This document shows positions 10,860-21,867 of a stretch of DNA of 64,000 nt, one piece after another. Position numbers and translations under genes: made by a program. Every line of letters begins with the position of its first letter. The first letter of the stretch is position 1. The stretch comes from Acanthosepion pharaonis. Its lineage: Eukaryota; Mollusca; Cephalopoda; Sepiida; Sepiidae. Below the pieces are notes generated by a model that made no database searches, had not been told where the DNA came from, and saw nothing but the letters and a program-made list of their open reading frames with translations. Location: contig CAHIKZ030005407.1 of assembly GCA_903632075.3 (NCBI GenBank), positions 3,846,001 through 3,910,000 on the forward strand. Direction: 5' to 3'.

Positions 10860-11993
10860 AGACTGGAGCCTATGTTACGGGAAGTAAAAAGCGTGCTTTA
10901 CACTGAATGGTCAAATAGTGATTCGCAAGAAAGATCCAGGGAAACTAATCTGAAAATAGTCGTTCCACTGATATCCTTGAAATATTTTCCCGCATTTACT
11001 TCTGTTATGGGGTCTTCCCTTTTTCATATAAGTGGACTCGACCAGAGTGTTACTTGGACTTCTGCCGTTAAACACCCAGAAACAGTCAGAATATACACAG
11101 AGAGAGAGTGAGAAGAGATTGTGATTGAGTTGGAGGTAGAGTAATAGTGTGAGGTAACCGCTTGTAGAAGTCACAGTTACAAGCACGTAGACTTGTCCTA
11201 CTTCGAGGCTATATATATATATATATATATATTGTTGCCACTAACCGCGTTTCTGGATTTACTAGCAGTATTACCTATTGTTTTATTGTGTAAATACATT
11301 TAATTTATTATATCTAATTCTTGCGTTTGTCATTCATTGGAGACCAAATTTCATCTCGGAATCCACAACAACTTCTGAATTCTGACGTGGATCGTTCAGA
11401 TTAGCATCTGTATGGGTCCCTAGATCGACGTTTATCATGGGAGAAACACAGGTAATGCTCTTTTTGCAGAAGTGCAAGGGTGGTTCTAGTCGCTTGATGA
11501 CCCGTTCTTCATATAAGGTATGCATTCGCCCCTGCACATACAGGACAACAGAACAAGTCTTGGTTGCAGCTCCATGGAAAAGCAGCAGAGTTGTGTTGGT
11601 AACATATGCACAGTGTCTTATTTGTGGGACAATAAACATACTGCATTATTAAATGTATTTTACTTTTCGGTCATTCTCCAATCATTACGTACATTATGTA
11701 TAATAGAATTACGAATACACATTAACATCCGAGGCCCGCTTAGACATATTAGAATTTTTACAAACTTACATGCATATAGAATTATTTACTCTTCTAGGCA
11801 CGTAATACATGAATGAGCAATGAGACTCAGTCTAAGAAAAGTTCAAAATACCAAAGTTCTGTCCTTTTGTCTACATTCTTTCAATCTCTGATCAAGCATT
11901 AATAAAAGTGAAAAATATTATATTGATAAGCGTTTCCTATTTGTTCGTTATCTTATCAGCCTGTAGGATTCCGATCCATGTTTGGTCTACAAA

Positions 11994-11995
<2 letters not shown>
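10860..11995. other. Unassigned, possibly LTR-derived sequence
   Basis: Contains a short (TA)n tract at 11211-11232. Overlapping frames of 70-100 codons on both strands (10872-11186, 11334-11816) lack recognisable domains. The composition and an AATAAA at 11632 are compatible with a retroelement terminal region, but I found no defined ends. Confidence 0.3.

Positions 11996-12071
<76 letters not shown>
11996..12071. repeat. Compound (CA)n(TA)n microsatellite
   Basis: About 16 CA units followed directly by about 22 TA units. Confidence 0.95.
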
Positions 12072-12073
<2 letters not shown>

Positions 12074-12143
12074 ACTATAGGATTTGTGTATACGGAATAA
12101 ATTCCAATAACCAAAAAATACTATTTTTAAAAGATTGCTCAAT

Positions 12144-12147
<4 letters not shown>

Positions 12148-12209
<62 letters not shown>
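12148..12209. repeat. (TA)n microsatellite
   Basis: About 31 pure TA units. Open frames running through it encode only alternating Ile-Tyr and are artefacts. Confidence 0.95.
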
Positions 12210-12210
<1 letters not shown>

Positions 12211-12427
12211 CAGCTGGTAGTAATAAAACAGTGGTCGATGTAAAATAACGCAGCTAAAATTTATGCTACTAATAAATATACATTGGTTTTTCGCTGCTAA
12301 ACCACTGAGATTCATACACGTGGCATTCGTCAAGCACAAATTGAAAACTGTCGTGATATATTGATACCTATCTTCTGACCTGAAGATTCTTGCGAGCAAG
12401 AAACAGTGAGGAGCAAACGTATATTTA

Positions 12428-12433
<6 letters not shown>

Positions 12434-12523
<90 letters not shown>
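12434..12523. repeat. (TA)n microsatellite
   Basis: About 45 pure TA units directly upstream of a family-C SINE. Confidence 0.95.
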
Positions 12524-12526
<3 letters not shown>

Positions 12527-12529
12527 TAT

Positions 12530-12690
12530 CTGAGTGTATAGCACATCAGGTCAATTGACTGTTCCGTAGAGGAGACAAGTTCGATTCCTATCGGAGAACG
12601 CATATTTTCTACGAAATTTCTCGAACATTCAGGCCGATAAATGTAATAAATACTGCTTATTTAAAATCAGAGCATTTACTTAAATAAATT
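12530..12690 (+). mobile_element. tRNA-headed SINE (family C)
   Basis: Contains a degenerate tRNA-like head with TATAGCACATCAGGTC, GACTGTTCCGTAGAGGA and a T arm AAGTTCGATTCCTATC. The body follows: ACGCATATTTTCTACG, TCTCGAACATTCAGGCCG, AATACTGCTTAT, AGAGCATTTACTTAAAT. Flanked by (TA)n tracts on both sides (12434-12523, 12723-12767). Confidence 0.75.
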
Positions 12691-12718
12691 GTACCTAAAA
12701 AAAAAAAATAAACAGGAA

Positions 12719-12722
<4 letters not shown>

Positions 12723-12767
<45 letters not shown>
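12723..12767. repeat. (TA)n microsatellite
   Basis: Pure TA tract immediately after the A-rich end of the family-C SINE. Confidence 0.9.
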
Positions 12768-12771
<4 letters not shown>

Positions 12772-12833
12772 ATTAACTGATTTAAAATATGTTTTTTTCG
12801 CTACACAGTTCCAACCATGTTTCAAAATGGAAG

Positions 12834-12835
<2 letters not shown>

Positions 12836-12881
<46 letters not shown>
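12836..12881. repeat. (TA)n microsatellite
   Basis: Pure TA tract of about 23 units. Confidence 0.95.
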
Positions 12882-12884
<3 letters not shown>

Positions 12885-13269
12885 GCTCATGTTTGTTAGT
12901 GTTTCATAGATGGACTTTAATGTTTTTCTTTTTTTTAAAACCTTTTGTAAAATAAATGATCAGACGTATTCTAATTTGTGTTAGAATTTTAGTTCCACGT
13001 TTTGTCTTATCGTCTAATTTGATATCCATTTTGAGCTGAGTAGATCGAACGAATGTACATCGATTTGAATCGGACTCCCAAGATAATTTTTACAGATTTC
13101 TCAATAAATCAATAACTTTTTTTTAATACAGTTCTTTAGTCATCCAGCCGTCTTTAATCTTTTAAAGTCATATCAATTTCATCCAGCCTGAGCTTACAAG
13201 AGGATATCGTTTGAGATCAACTGACAGCAAACCTCTCTAAACGATGACTTGGACATGTTATTGCTTAAT

Positions 13270-14560
13270 CGACACAATTCCTAATTCTTGAATCGTTTAA
13301 ATTGTTCTTAATACTTTAATTGTCTCGATTCCCCTCAATCTATGAATCGTTTCAGTTCTTCTTAATCTTTGAATCGTCGCAATACTCTTCAGTTCTTGAG
13401 TCGCCTGAATTCTCCCCGATTCTTCGAGCGTCTCAATTCTCCTGAATCCTTGAATCCTATAAATTCTCATCCATTCTTAATCCTCCACGATTCTCGTCAA
13501 TCCTTGAATCGTCTCAACTCTCCTCAATTCCCGAATCATTTGAAATATCCTCAATTCTCGTCAGTCATTGTTTAGCGTCGATACGCTTCCCACACCCACA
13601 TTCGAGACACAGGTTAAGATTACACGTGTATGGAGGCTAAACCAACGACCGCGCATGCGTTCCCTTGAAGTTATTCCTCCCGCTGCCTCCTAGGATCGAT
13701 GCTGCCATGTCGGTCCCTCATCTCTAATAAAAACGAGTAAGAAAATGAAAACTCTCTTTCATTAATACTGTCTATGAAGTAGTGTTGGGGCTCGCAACAC
13801 GGAACGTGACACTATCTTCAATTCTTGAATCATCGTAAGTCTCAGTTCCTTAATCGTTTTAATTTTATTCGATCTTTGAATACTCCCAATACACGTGAAT
13901 CGTCTCAAGGATCCTCCGTTCTTCTATCGTCTCAATTCCACTCGAATTCTTTGTTGCAATTCAGACGTTAAATCCTTTTCTTCCTAATCCATACTCTTTA
14001 ATCCATAAGTCGTCTCAGTTTTTTTCCATTTTTAATTCATATCCATTACATTCAATCCGTAAACCGTCTAAGTTTACCTCCATTCTTGATTCTGCTCCAT
14101 TCTCGTCAATCCTTGAACTGTCTTCATACATTATTACTTCGCATTCATTCTCTTCAGTGCATGAAGTGTTTCAATTTCCCTCCATTCTTGATTCGCTCCT
14201 ATTTTCTTCAGTCCTTGAATACTATCAGTTTCCCATCATTCTTGATTCGCCTCTATTCTCTTCAGTCCTTGAATACTCACAGATTTCCTCTATTCTTGTT
14301 TCGTTTCCATTCCTTTCAATCCTTGAATCGTTTCCATTTTCCTCTGTTTTTGATTTCCCTGTATTCTCTTCACTCATTGAATCCTCTCAAATCACAGTTT
14401 TTGAATCGTTGCAATTCACCTCAATCCCTGAATCATCTCAAGTATCCCTCACTTCTTGGTTCGCCTAAAATTCTCTTGAGTTCACCAACCGCGACAATAC
14501 ACTTAAATCCGTGGTTTATATCAATTCTTCTTCCTAAACCTTTGCACAGTTTTTAATCCT
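13270..14560. repeat. Degenerate minisatellite, ~27-34 bp unit
   Basis: A 1.3 kb region built from diverged units of the form TTGAATCGTCTCAATTCTCC, repeated dozens of times with spacing of roughly 27-34 bp. Interrupted by a non-repetitive block at 13569-13811. In the second half the unit drifts to TTCAGTCCTTGAATACT. The unit length is not a multiple of three throughout, and the 156-codon frame (14086-14556) is a by-product of the array, rich in Leu, Phe and Ser. Confidence 0.85.
13569..13811 (+). mobile_element. Solo-LTR-like insertion in the minisatellite
   Basis: A 243 bp block with none of the surrounding repeat unit. It starts TGTTTAGCG and ends GTGACA, so it has TG...CA termini. It contains an AATAAAAACGAG polyadenylation-like motif (13727) followed by a GGGGCTCGCAACACGGAACG end region. 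No clear target-site duplication is visible in the diverged flanks, so the LTR call rests on ends and composition only. Confidence 0.4.
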
Positions 14561-14579
14561 CAAAATGAAGTGCATCTCA

Positions 14580-15055
14580 ACCATCCTGAAAGATTGATTT
14601 GACTCTGTTATTGTGTTTGCATTATTTCTTAGAGTTTACACATGAGGCATGTTTTGTGCTTTTGGATTTTGAAAAATCTTTGTATGCTAGTAACTAATTT
14701 GATATGGGCAAAATTTAGTATGCATATTTTGATAAAATAAATAACGGATATCCGTTGTATTATGACTGTTAGCAAAGCTAGTATCACAAATTCATACTAG
14801 CAAAGCTAATCTTCATTGGGCATTCTCATATTCTATCGAGACAGAAAATCATTGTAAAAACGGAGCACTGTTATTAAGTTAGTTATTATCAACTGATCCG
14901 ATTAATTCCACGCCGATCATAGATAAATATCCAGAAATATATGGCTAAAATGCCATGACAGGGTGGATGGTCATTCCTAAAATAGTAATTCCCTTTGTTG
15001 ATCAAATTTCGTGAAAGAGATATAAGTATAGGGAAGAAGATAGATATAAACATAG
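14580..15055. other. Unassigned AT-rich sequence
   Basis: No gene or repeat identified. Two short direct repeats of the form ATACTAGCAAAGCTAAT / AGCAAAGCTAGTAT lie near 14770-14810. Confidence 0.4.
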
Positions 15056-15067
15056 ATAAGGAACAAT

Positions 15068-15125
<58 letters not shown>

Positions 15126-15135
15126 GGACAGACTG

Positions 15136-15178
<43 letters not shown>

Positions 15179-15213
15179 GGATAGAGATAGATAGATAGAT
15201 AGATAGATAGATG

Positions 15214-15260
<47 letters not shown>

Positions 15261-15282
15261 GGACAGAGATGATGGACAGATG

Positions 15283-15337
<55 letters not shown>

Positions 15338-15564
15338 AATAAAGTGATGCGGAAAGATATAAACAAATGAGATAAATATAAAAAAGTGATATTTATAAAA
15401 AAAGATATAAAAATGAGATAGATAGATATATAGAAACAGATATAGATATAAAGAAAGTGAGATGTATATAAAAGGTATAAGCAAAATGAGATAGATAGAT
15501 AGACAGGCATGAACAAAATGAGATAGAAACAAACTGATATGTAGAGATAGATACAAACAAAGTG

Positions 15565-15611
<47 letters not shown>

Positions 15612-15621
15612 GGACAGACTG

Positions 15622-15692
<71 letters not shown>

Positions 15693-15702
15693 GGACAGAC
15701 TG

Positions 15703-15753
<51 letters not shown>

Positions 15754-15763
15754 GAACAGACTG

Positions 15764-15794
<31 letters not shown>

Positions 15795-15830
15795 GATAGA
15801 TAGATAGATAGATAGATAATGAACAGACTG

Positions 15831-15885
<55 letters not shown>

Positions 15886-15932
15886 GAACAGACTGAGATA
15901 GATAGATAGATAGATAGATAATGGACAGACTG

Positions 15933-15986
<54 letters not shown>

Positions 15987-16006
15987 ATGGATAGATGAGA
16001 TAGATG

Positions 16007-16056
<50 letters not shown>

Positions 16057-16066
16057 GGACAGACTG

Positions 16067-16133
<67 letters not shown>

Positions 16134-16143
16134 GAACAGACTG

Positions 16144-16190
<47 letters not shown>

Positions 16191-16200
16191 GAACAGACTG

Positions 16201-16256
<56 letters not shown>
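15068..16256. repeat. Compound (GATA)n array with recurring spacers
   Basis: About 1.2 kb dominated by GATA units. The array is punctuated about a dozen times by a conserved spacer of the form AATGGACAGACTGA or AATGAACAGACTGA (for example at 15124, 15610, 15690, 15751, 15822, 15883, 16056, 16131, 16189). A non-repeat interval (about 15335-15560) carries degenerate versions. Because GATA units stay open in all frames, 179- and 436-codon frames of Ser-Ile-Tyr-Leu run through it on the minus strand. They are not genes. Confidence 0.95.
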
Positions 16257-16257
<1 letters not shown>

Positions 16258-16264
16258 TAAACAA

Positions 16265-17055
16265 AGTGAGATCGATAGAAATGAACATAGGAAAATCGAA
16301 ATGAAAACCCAAGATCTTCAGTAATTACTTTTGTCTAATGAACCGTTCACCTCTGTTGAGTGTCAACTAAATTCTTACTCATTTTATATTCATAACTTTC
16401 TGATTCACTGATTTCCATTTGAAACGTTAAGTTAAACAAAATATGTGAAATGCACAAAACTTATCCTTTTTGATTTTTCGCTGCTCTTGACTAACCTGTT
16501 TTTTCATTGCCAGGAATTTCTGCACAGTATTCTTCGAATTCAACATTTCGTGCGTGGGTCTTTGAGATGGATTTTGGAGGAACTACTTTGATTTTCTCTG
16601 AACAATTCTACTAGTTGGGATATCGTTGTACCATATAAGCATGTCTTTTTATTTGTGTGTTACTCTCACTCTCTGCTGAATCCTTCTCACTTAAATGCGG
16701 GAAAACCATATATAATTTTTATATATCAAGAGCAATTTTAGGGAAATCTATCACAAAGTGGAAAAAAATTGTCTGTCTCGTTTCGTTCTTTAACATTTAA
16801 TTCGACTAAAGTGTTATTTACCTTGATGCATCTACACATACGTATCAAGGAGAAGGAACACCGAGAATTTTAAATTTTAATTATTTTTTTTAAATATGTA
16901 TTTTGGCCATATCGTCTAGCCGAGTTCATTTAGTTTCTTTTTCTCTTTGTTTATGTCTTTATCGCTTTTGCTATTAAATATCCCACAGAACTGACAAGAA
17001 AGGTGAAATGTTGTAATGACCCAGCAGTAAATTTACTATGGATGATCATTCATTT
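16265..17055. other. Unassigned AT-rich sequence
   Basis: No supported gene, RNA or bounded repeat found. Confidence 0.45.
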
Positions 17056-17059
17056 TTAT

Positions 17060-17400
17060 AATCATTTCACCCCAAGCAAAGCGGGAATGCCACTAGTATA
17101 CAGGGGTTACAATGAGTGAAAATGAGAGAAAAGATTGGGTAAAGGAAATATTGAGGAAAGGACAAAAGTTGAACGTGAATAAAGAAAATGGAAGATGGCG
17201 ATTGACGTTGCATTTAAATTTTTGAAGATTGTATTTATCAGGGAAGAAAGTAAACGGAAGGGAGTTCCACAGGCGCGAAGTGCGAGAAAAGAAACTGTTA
17301 GAGTAAAAGTAGTGGTTGCAGTTAACTATTTCAACAGTAAGAGGGTGGGTCATATATGTCAATCTAGTAGCATGCTTAAATCCATGTAATTGGGTCACAA
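17060..17400 (-). pseudogene. CR1-like LINE C-terminus and 3' end
   Basis: An open minus-strand frame (17398-17093) encodes the extreme C-terminus of a CR1/jockey-type LINE protein: FSRTSRLWNSLPFTFFPDKY then NLQKFKCNVNRHL. Its low-coordinate end carries the 3' UTR tail (complement of ttcaccccaagcaaagcggg). This is the best-preserved copy of the tail in the window. 5'-truncated, with no RT catalytic core. Confidence 0.8.
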
Positions 17401-17569
17401 GGGAAGAAGAGTAATTAAACGCTTTCTATATATTCTGGTTTTAACAAAGTGTTTTCTCTTTTAATTAAAGTGGCGTTTTTTAAAACCAAAAAATCGTCAG
17501 ACTTATTACAGTGAACGAATAATGCATTAAGTGTCCTGTTTAGTAAAAGGAAAATACTTATATGGTGGA

Positions 17570-17960
17570 CTCTCCCGTCGTATTCGACGTATGAGGGTCA
17601 AATCATATGTGCTGGGCTGTCGGTTTCTAGGCACCAACAGTCCAGACACCAGCACATATGATTTGATTATAGTGGTGAAGGCTTTGTGTAGAACTAACCA
17701 CATTTTTGAACGGCCGAATACAGAGACCTGGTGCACTACGTACCACAAGGTTTCCAAATAACCTTCCGCATGTTTTAAATTTAGAGTTGTTCTTCTAAAA
17801 TAGTTGCCATCCTAGGCTATAGAACCCAAACTGTCCTGCTGGAGGAAGAAGAAGAGGATTAATACCTTTCCCAATGTAAGTGAATGTAATGGATTTGACT
17901 GGAATTCGAACTCGGCTCTCCGATTCCTCAATCTGCTACCCACTTACTCCAACGTATATA
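17570..17960 (-). mobile_element. tRNA-headed SINE (family A)
   Basis: Minus-strand copy. Head near 17955-17900: GATTGAGGAATCGGAGAGCC then GAGTTCGAATTCCAGTC. The body matches 52590-53000 in order, including the TGGGTTCTATAGCCTAGGAT segment and the complement of aaccttccgcatgttttaaa. The 3' part contains an 18 bp perfect inverted repeat at 17598-17615 and 17649-17666. Confidence 0.75.
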
Positions 17961-18296
17961 TAATAATTTGTTTTATCGCATTTCTGCAGAAATATTAATT
18001 CTGGAGTGAATACTGTTATCATCTTTTCCACGTACTTAACCCAACTTTTCTTAGCAATAAATAATGATTCTCTTCATACTTTCTATCGCCGTGATTGTTA
18101 GGATAATTGTTTGTTTTTTATTTGCCGTCCATCACATTAAAGAATAGACACTTTACTGTCGTCGTCGTGGTGGTAATAATAGACTTGACTTTTGTTGCTA
18201 TTAATTATATTATTCCAACTGATACGTCTTATTTGCATCCTCTTACGAGACGGAAGCTGTAGCTGGGGGATTATCTATCCTGCTGGGCTTCTCACA

Positions 18297-18560
18297 TTAA
18301 AACGCCGATTCTCGTACGATCATCGAAGTTAAGCAACGTTGAGCCTGGCCAGTACCTAAATGGGTGACCGCTTGGGAATGCCACGTTTTTTTTAGCTTGG
18401 ATGTGCATATGGTGTAATGGATAACTGCTCGGAGTTGGAAATCGGGGAAACAAGTTCGAATTCCATTCGAGTTTCTTATATTGACATACGTGCAAATACC
18501 CTTGGGAAAGGCATGTATCCACCCCTTCTCCCCCACCAGCTATGGGTTAATTATTAGTAT
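18297..18560 (+). mobile_element. 5S rRNA-tRNA chimeric SINE, copy 1
   Basis: From 18306 to about 18385 the sequence follows the 5S rRNA internal control region: TCTCGTACGATCATCGAAG, AGTTAAGCAACGTT, then CTAAATGGGTGACCGCTTGG. After a T-run (18386-18393) it passes into a family-A tRNA-like head: CATATGGTGTAATGGATAAC, AAATCGGGGAAACAAGTTCG, then AATTCCATTCGAGT. It then continues as the SINE body (ACCCTTGGGAAAGGCATGTA, CCAGCTATGGGTTAAT). The 5' ~30 nt of 5S are missing. A second copy with the same arrangement at 28860-29095 shows this is a family, not a chance junction. Confidence 0.8.
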
Positions 18561-18929
18561 TTGTATCATTAAATTATTATTACCCACTCCCTAAATTCTT
18601 ACAATCTAAAAATATTTTCTGGCTTTGAGTAATCTGCAAAAGGGTTGGTAAGCCGTAAAAAACAAATCAATTAAGCAATCATCCTTCTTGCCCTGTACAC
18701 AATTCTTCTCGGTACAAGTTCATATTCAATACAGTATTTTTTTTTAATAAATTTCTTTTATTTATGTTTTATTGATTTTTTTTAAAATGTTAATAAATCC
18801 TGAAACATAGTAACATTAACAAATTCGATTAGTCTTTATTTGTTTCTTACTACAAGATTTTGAACAAAGACTAATATAGTGTAAGCGTTAGTAATAAAAC
18901 TTTTATGACAGTAAGAAGTCGCAAAATAC

Positions 18930-19265
18930 ATTTGCATACCAAAACATTTTGTCACAGACGTGATGTGGCTTCGCTTTGTCCGTTCTACAAATATTTTCAT
19001 GGCGACTGCTCTTACGAGCTATTTTCACTGATTCCCAGACTAGGTTGGCATCTTGGTCCCACCCTTTTACTGTTGAAACAGTTAAATGTAACCGCCTCTT
19101 CTACTCCAACAGCTTCTTCTCTCGCACTTCCCGACTGTGAAACTCCCTTCCTCTTACTTGCTTCCCTGATAACTATAATCCTCAAAAATTTAAATGTAAT
19201 GCCAATCGACATCTTCTGATGCCTTGATCTTGATCCTCATTCTTCTTTTTTATCCTTTTGTGGTA
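18930..19265 (+). pseudogene. CR1-like LINE C-terminus and 3' end
   Basis: The plus strand decodes to HRRDVASLCPFYKYFHGDCS, YELFSLIPRLGWHLGPT, then CHFPTVKLPSSYLLP-type sequence in a shifted frame and LKNLNVMPIDIF. This corresponds to the CR1-like HRRNVASLSLFYRYFHGRCS...NLKFKSNVNRHL end. The frameshift between the halves shows it is dead. Confidence 0.75.
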
Positions 19266-19962
19266 TTGTGTTTTTTTTTGTTTTTTTTTAGTATCTGTTA
19301 GCGTTCCCTACATATAAGATTCATACAGATACATCTCAATCCTGATAATTTTCACTGTAAAATTTTATGTAAACATAATATTATAAGTAAGCATAATATG
19401 TAAACATAATTTGCAAACATTATATGTAAACAATCCGTTATTTCTTATATTGATATCTCTTTTCTTTTACGAACACAACACTGACGCTTTTATTTTTCTT
19501 TCTCTTTGCGTTCAGTCATCTTCTACCTGGGAAGAGCCACTTTATGGAACAGACTGGTTAGTTGGCTGATTTGTTTAACAGCATATCAACTCCTTGATGG
19601 GTCATTCAATGCCGAAATTTAATTTCCTTGTGAGCGTTGAAGCAAAAAAATATAGGTTATTCTGCTTTCACAATTGAATACATGGTAGATGATACGCAGC
19701 TTGCGTGAATATACATGTTTGTGTGGAATTAATTACTAAAAGCGGTGATATCTGTGTTTTATGCTGTAGTTTTAATGAGAGTTATATTTTGAAATAAAGT
19801 TTGATTTAAGAAATTGTATAATATTATATGGATTAATGTCATGAAAGTTTATTCATGTTGTTTTGGTGATTGGTTGATTTCGTTTAGCGGCATAAACCAC
19901 GTATGCGTTACTTAATGCCGAAATCTGAACACAATTTTATGGCTTCAACTCAATATAATTTT

Positions 19963-21420
19963 AAGAATTTTTTTACCGCCCACATCTATAGTAAATATTC
20001 AGAAGTATAGCGTGACGTCCCCCGGAGTCGCTGCGCCAAATGTGACGTCTGCCTGTCTCCGCGCCGTCGCCATCCTATCCTGTCCTGTGACGACCAATGT
20101 GACTTGGCATTGGTCGCGGCACCAAATGTGACGCTCTAACCTTTTGCTGATTCGGATGGGAATCTGGTTAGATTCGGTATCAGCCTTGTCGTTTCCAGCT
20201 CGCCTCCAACGTCTGGTTACCGAAGTAACTGTTTTGATTTCTAGTCTAACCTACCCACGTTGTGATTTGATCTTAGGTAGACGAAATCAATCAGTCGCCG
20301 GGCCGTAATGCAAGTCGAGTCCGAACAAGGGTAATACCGCACAAGTATATGTAAAAGAAAATAAAGTAATAACTCAAAAAGTTCAAATGTGTTAAAAAGG
20401 AATAACAATATTTTATATCTGGTTGCTGAATACAGGACTGCATCTTCCTCCCAAACCGCTAAATATGGATCGTGACACTTTGTGTTTGTTAGGCGAGTCT
20501 TACCATCTTAAATTGTTCTTTTAAGAAACTGGTTTTGGTGTATCTTCAGGCGATATTCGTAAAATTTGTTTTGGTAGTGTGAGTCTAAGTCGTTCTTCAA
20601 AAATAAATTGTTCTTGGTTAGAAGTTGAGGTCGTGATTGCGTGGAATCTTAGTCAGCTTTCTGCGAGGCAGTCTGCGAGCTCTCAGCTCACTGCAACTGC
20701 TTGCCTATCTGTACAACCCAAACTGCTCAGCCGCGAACTCCTTAATTCAACTCAATTCAACTCAGGTGCGAACTACGAACTCAACTGCTTTCTACTCGTT
20801 GCGACTCTGCTTATATGGACGCCGACCAAAACCGGGGTGGGCCTGTCGGGGTTTGAGGTTCCTTGATAATTCTAAATCCGCATTAAGGGTTTTTCTTTGT
20901 TCTCAGTCAGGAAGAATTATTAATTTCCATTTTTGGAAGTCTTTCGTCCTCCCAAATTCTTCCTTTCTCATATTAGTATCTCACCCATACCCTCAGAGGG
21001 TGTCAACGAGTTTCCCCTCACTCTCACAGTGGCATCTCACACCGATCCCTTCAGGTGGGGCGTCAACAGGCCTCTCCTCCTTCTTCACATGATTACCTTC
21101 GCCTACCGCTCACGCCACCATTCAGCCAATGGGCGCTCAGCGGCGTGGGTGTGGCCGGACTAGCCTCGGTTTAAAAAATCTTGCCCAAAGAAAAAAAAAT
21201 TATCTTCCTTTTTCTTTTTTTTTTTTTTTCACGCAACCCTAAATAGTGTCACAATAGCAAAATTGTTTGGTAAAAGGTTATTGTTCTTCTCTGTGCCGTG
21301 TCTCTTCAGGACGTAAGCAAAGATGGCTCGACACAATTTCCTGTCGTTTGGAGTTGTTTGTTACTGATTCATAAACTGACGTTATGATATCAGAGTTACC
21401 AAATAACACTGACTTAAGCG
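19963..21420 (-). repeat. Segment matching 22331-22544, split by an LTR-like insertion
   Basis: 19963-20010 plus 21254-21420 together match 22331-22544 almost base for base. The shared segment includes TTTTTTTACCGCCCAC, AGTAAATATTCAGAAG and a minus-strand RTE-like LINE 3' end (GTGCCGTGTCTCTTCAGGAC). The intervening DNA is absent from the second copy. Confidence 0.85.
20011..21253 (-). mobile_element. Solo-LTR-like insertion with empty-site counterpart
   Basis: 1243 bp inserted at AGTATAG/CAAAATTG, flanked by ATAG on both sides (20007-20010, 21254-21257). The undisturbed site is at 22375-22378. On the minus strand the ends are TGTGACACTATTTAGGG and GGGGGACGTCACG, i.e. TG...C(A/G) with a CpG-type change. 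A TATA-like CCATATAAGCAGAG (about 20820) and a GC-rich U3-like upstream block fit an LTR with a pol II promoter. Near its low-coordinate end are two TTTGG(T/C)GC(C/A)GCGAC motifs resembling Pao/gypsy primer-binding regions. No gag or pol sequence is inside. A long LTR or an LTR plus leader is possible. Confidence 0.7.
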
Positions 21421-21559
21421 CATGCTTTCCACTACAGATAAAATATGTTGTTGGCCATTTTACTATATGTATTGTTGAACTTTATTTTTTTATATATATA
21501 AAAATGCATTGCTGGTATTTTTACAATTAAAATTCATTTTTATACTTTGATAGTGTTTT

Positions 21560-21660
21560 TTTTATTGTGGGGGGGGTCATAATTTGCCCATACCTTGGAC
21601 CCTAACAGGTGCTACCACCCCGGGTTATGGTGAACCTGGGAACAACAACAATTAAGTGGT
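21560..21660 (-). repeat. Dispersed repeat (family D), fragment
   Basis: Complement reads GTTGTTGTTCCCAGGTTCAC, GGGGTGGTAGCACCTGTTAG, GGTCCAAGGTATGGGCAAAT, matching the middle of the family-D copy at 58540-58610. Confidence 0.6.
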
Positions 21661-21726
21661 GTTTCAGGAAACAGACTGCCATTCTATAATTACTTCCACC
21701 TCTTACGTCTATACAACAACTTCTTA

Positions 21727-21862
21727 GGGCACCTCGAGTCGGTGTAATGCTTAGCAAGCGTGTCTCGCTAGAACAAGTGCGACTGAGTAGTGAGTTCGAT
21801 TCTCACTGGGGGCCCCTTACTTTGGGCCTTGTACCACATCCAAGCCACGGTTGGAAAATCAC
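21727..21862 (+). mobile_element. tRNA-headed SINE (family B), first of a tandem pair
   Basis: GGGCACCTCGAGTCGGTGTA begins a tRNA-like head. It continues TTAGCAAGCGTGTCTCGCTA, GACTGAGTAGTGAGTTCG and ATTCTCACTGGGGG. The 3' acceptor-like strand pairs with the 5' end. The body CCTTACTTTGGGCCTTGTAC and a GGTTGGAAAATCACTTC end follow. Head-to-tail with a second copy that starts about 8 bases later. Confidence 0.85.
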
Positions 21863-21867
21863 TTCTT

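Noticed and set aside
12139..12603. 154-codon open frame and its neighbours made of Ile-Tyr
   Set aside because: Translation of (TA)n tracts joined through a SINE; no protein character.
14086..14556. 156-codon Leu/Ser/Phe-rich frame
   Set aside because: It follows the degenerate minisatellite, with no fixed amino-acid period and no domain.
15002..16312. 436-codon minus-strand open frame
   Set aside because: It is a translation of the GATA array (Ser-Ile-Tyr-Leu repeats). There is no non-repeat domain, and the frame is open only because GATA units lack stops.
18306..18385. Functional 5S rRNA gene
   Set aside because: The first ~30 nt are missing, the sequence is diverged, and it is fused to a tRNA-like SINE head. 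The same fusion occurs elsewhere.
20579..21163. Overlapping 76-151-codon open frames
   Set aside because: They lie in the LTR-like insertion, on the strand opposite to its promoter motifs, and show no known domain.
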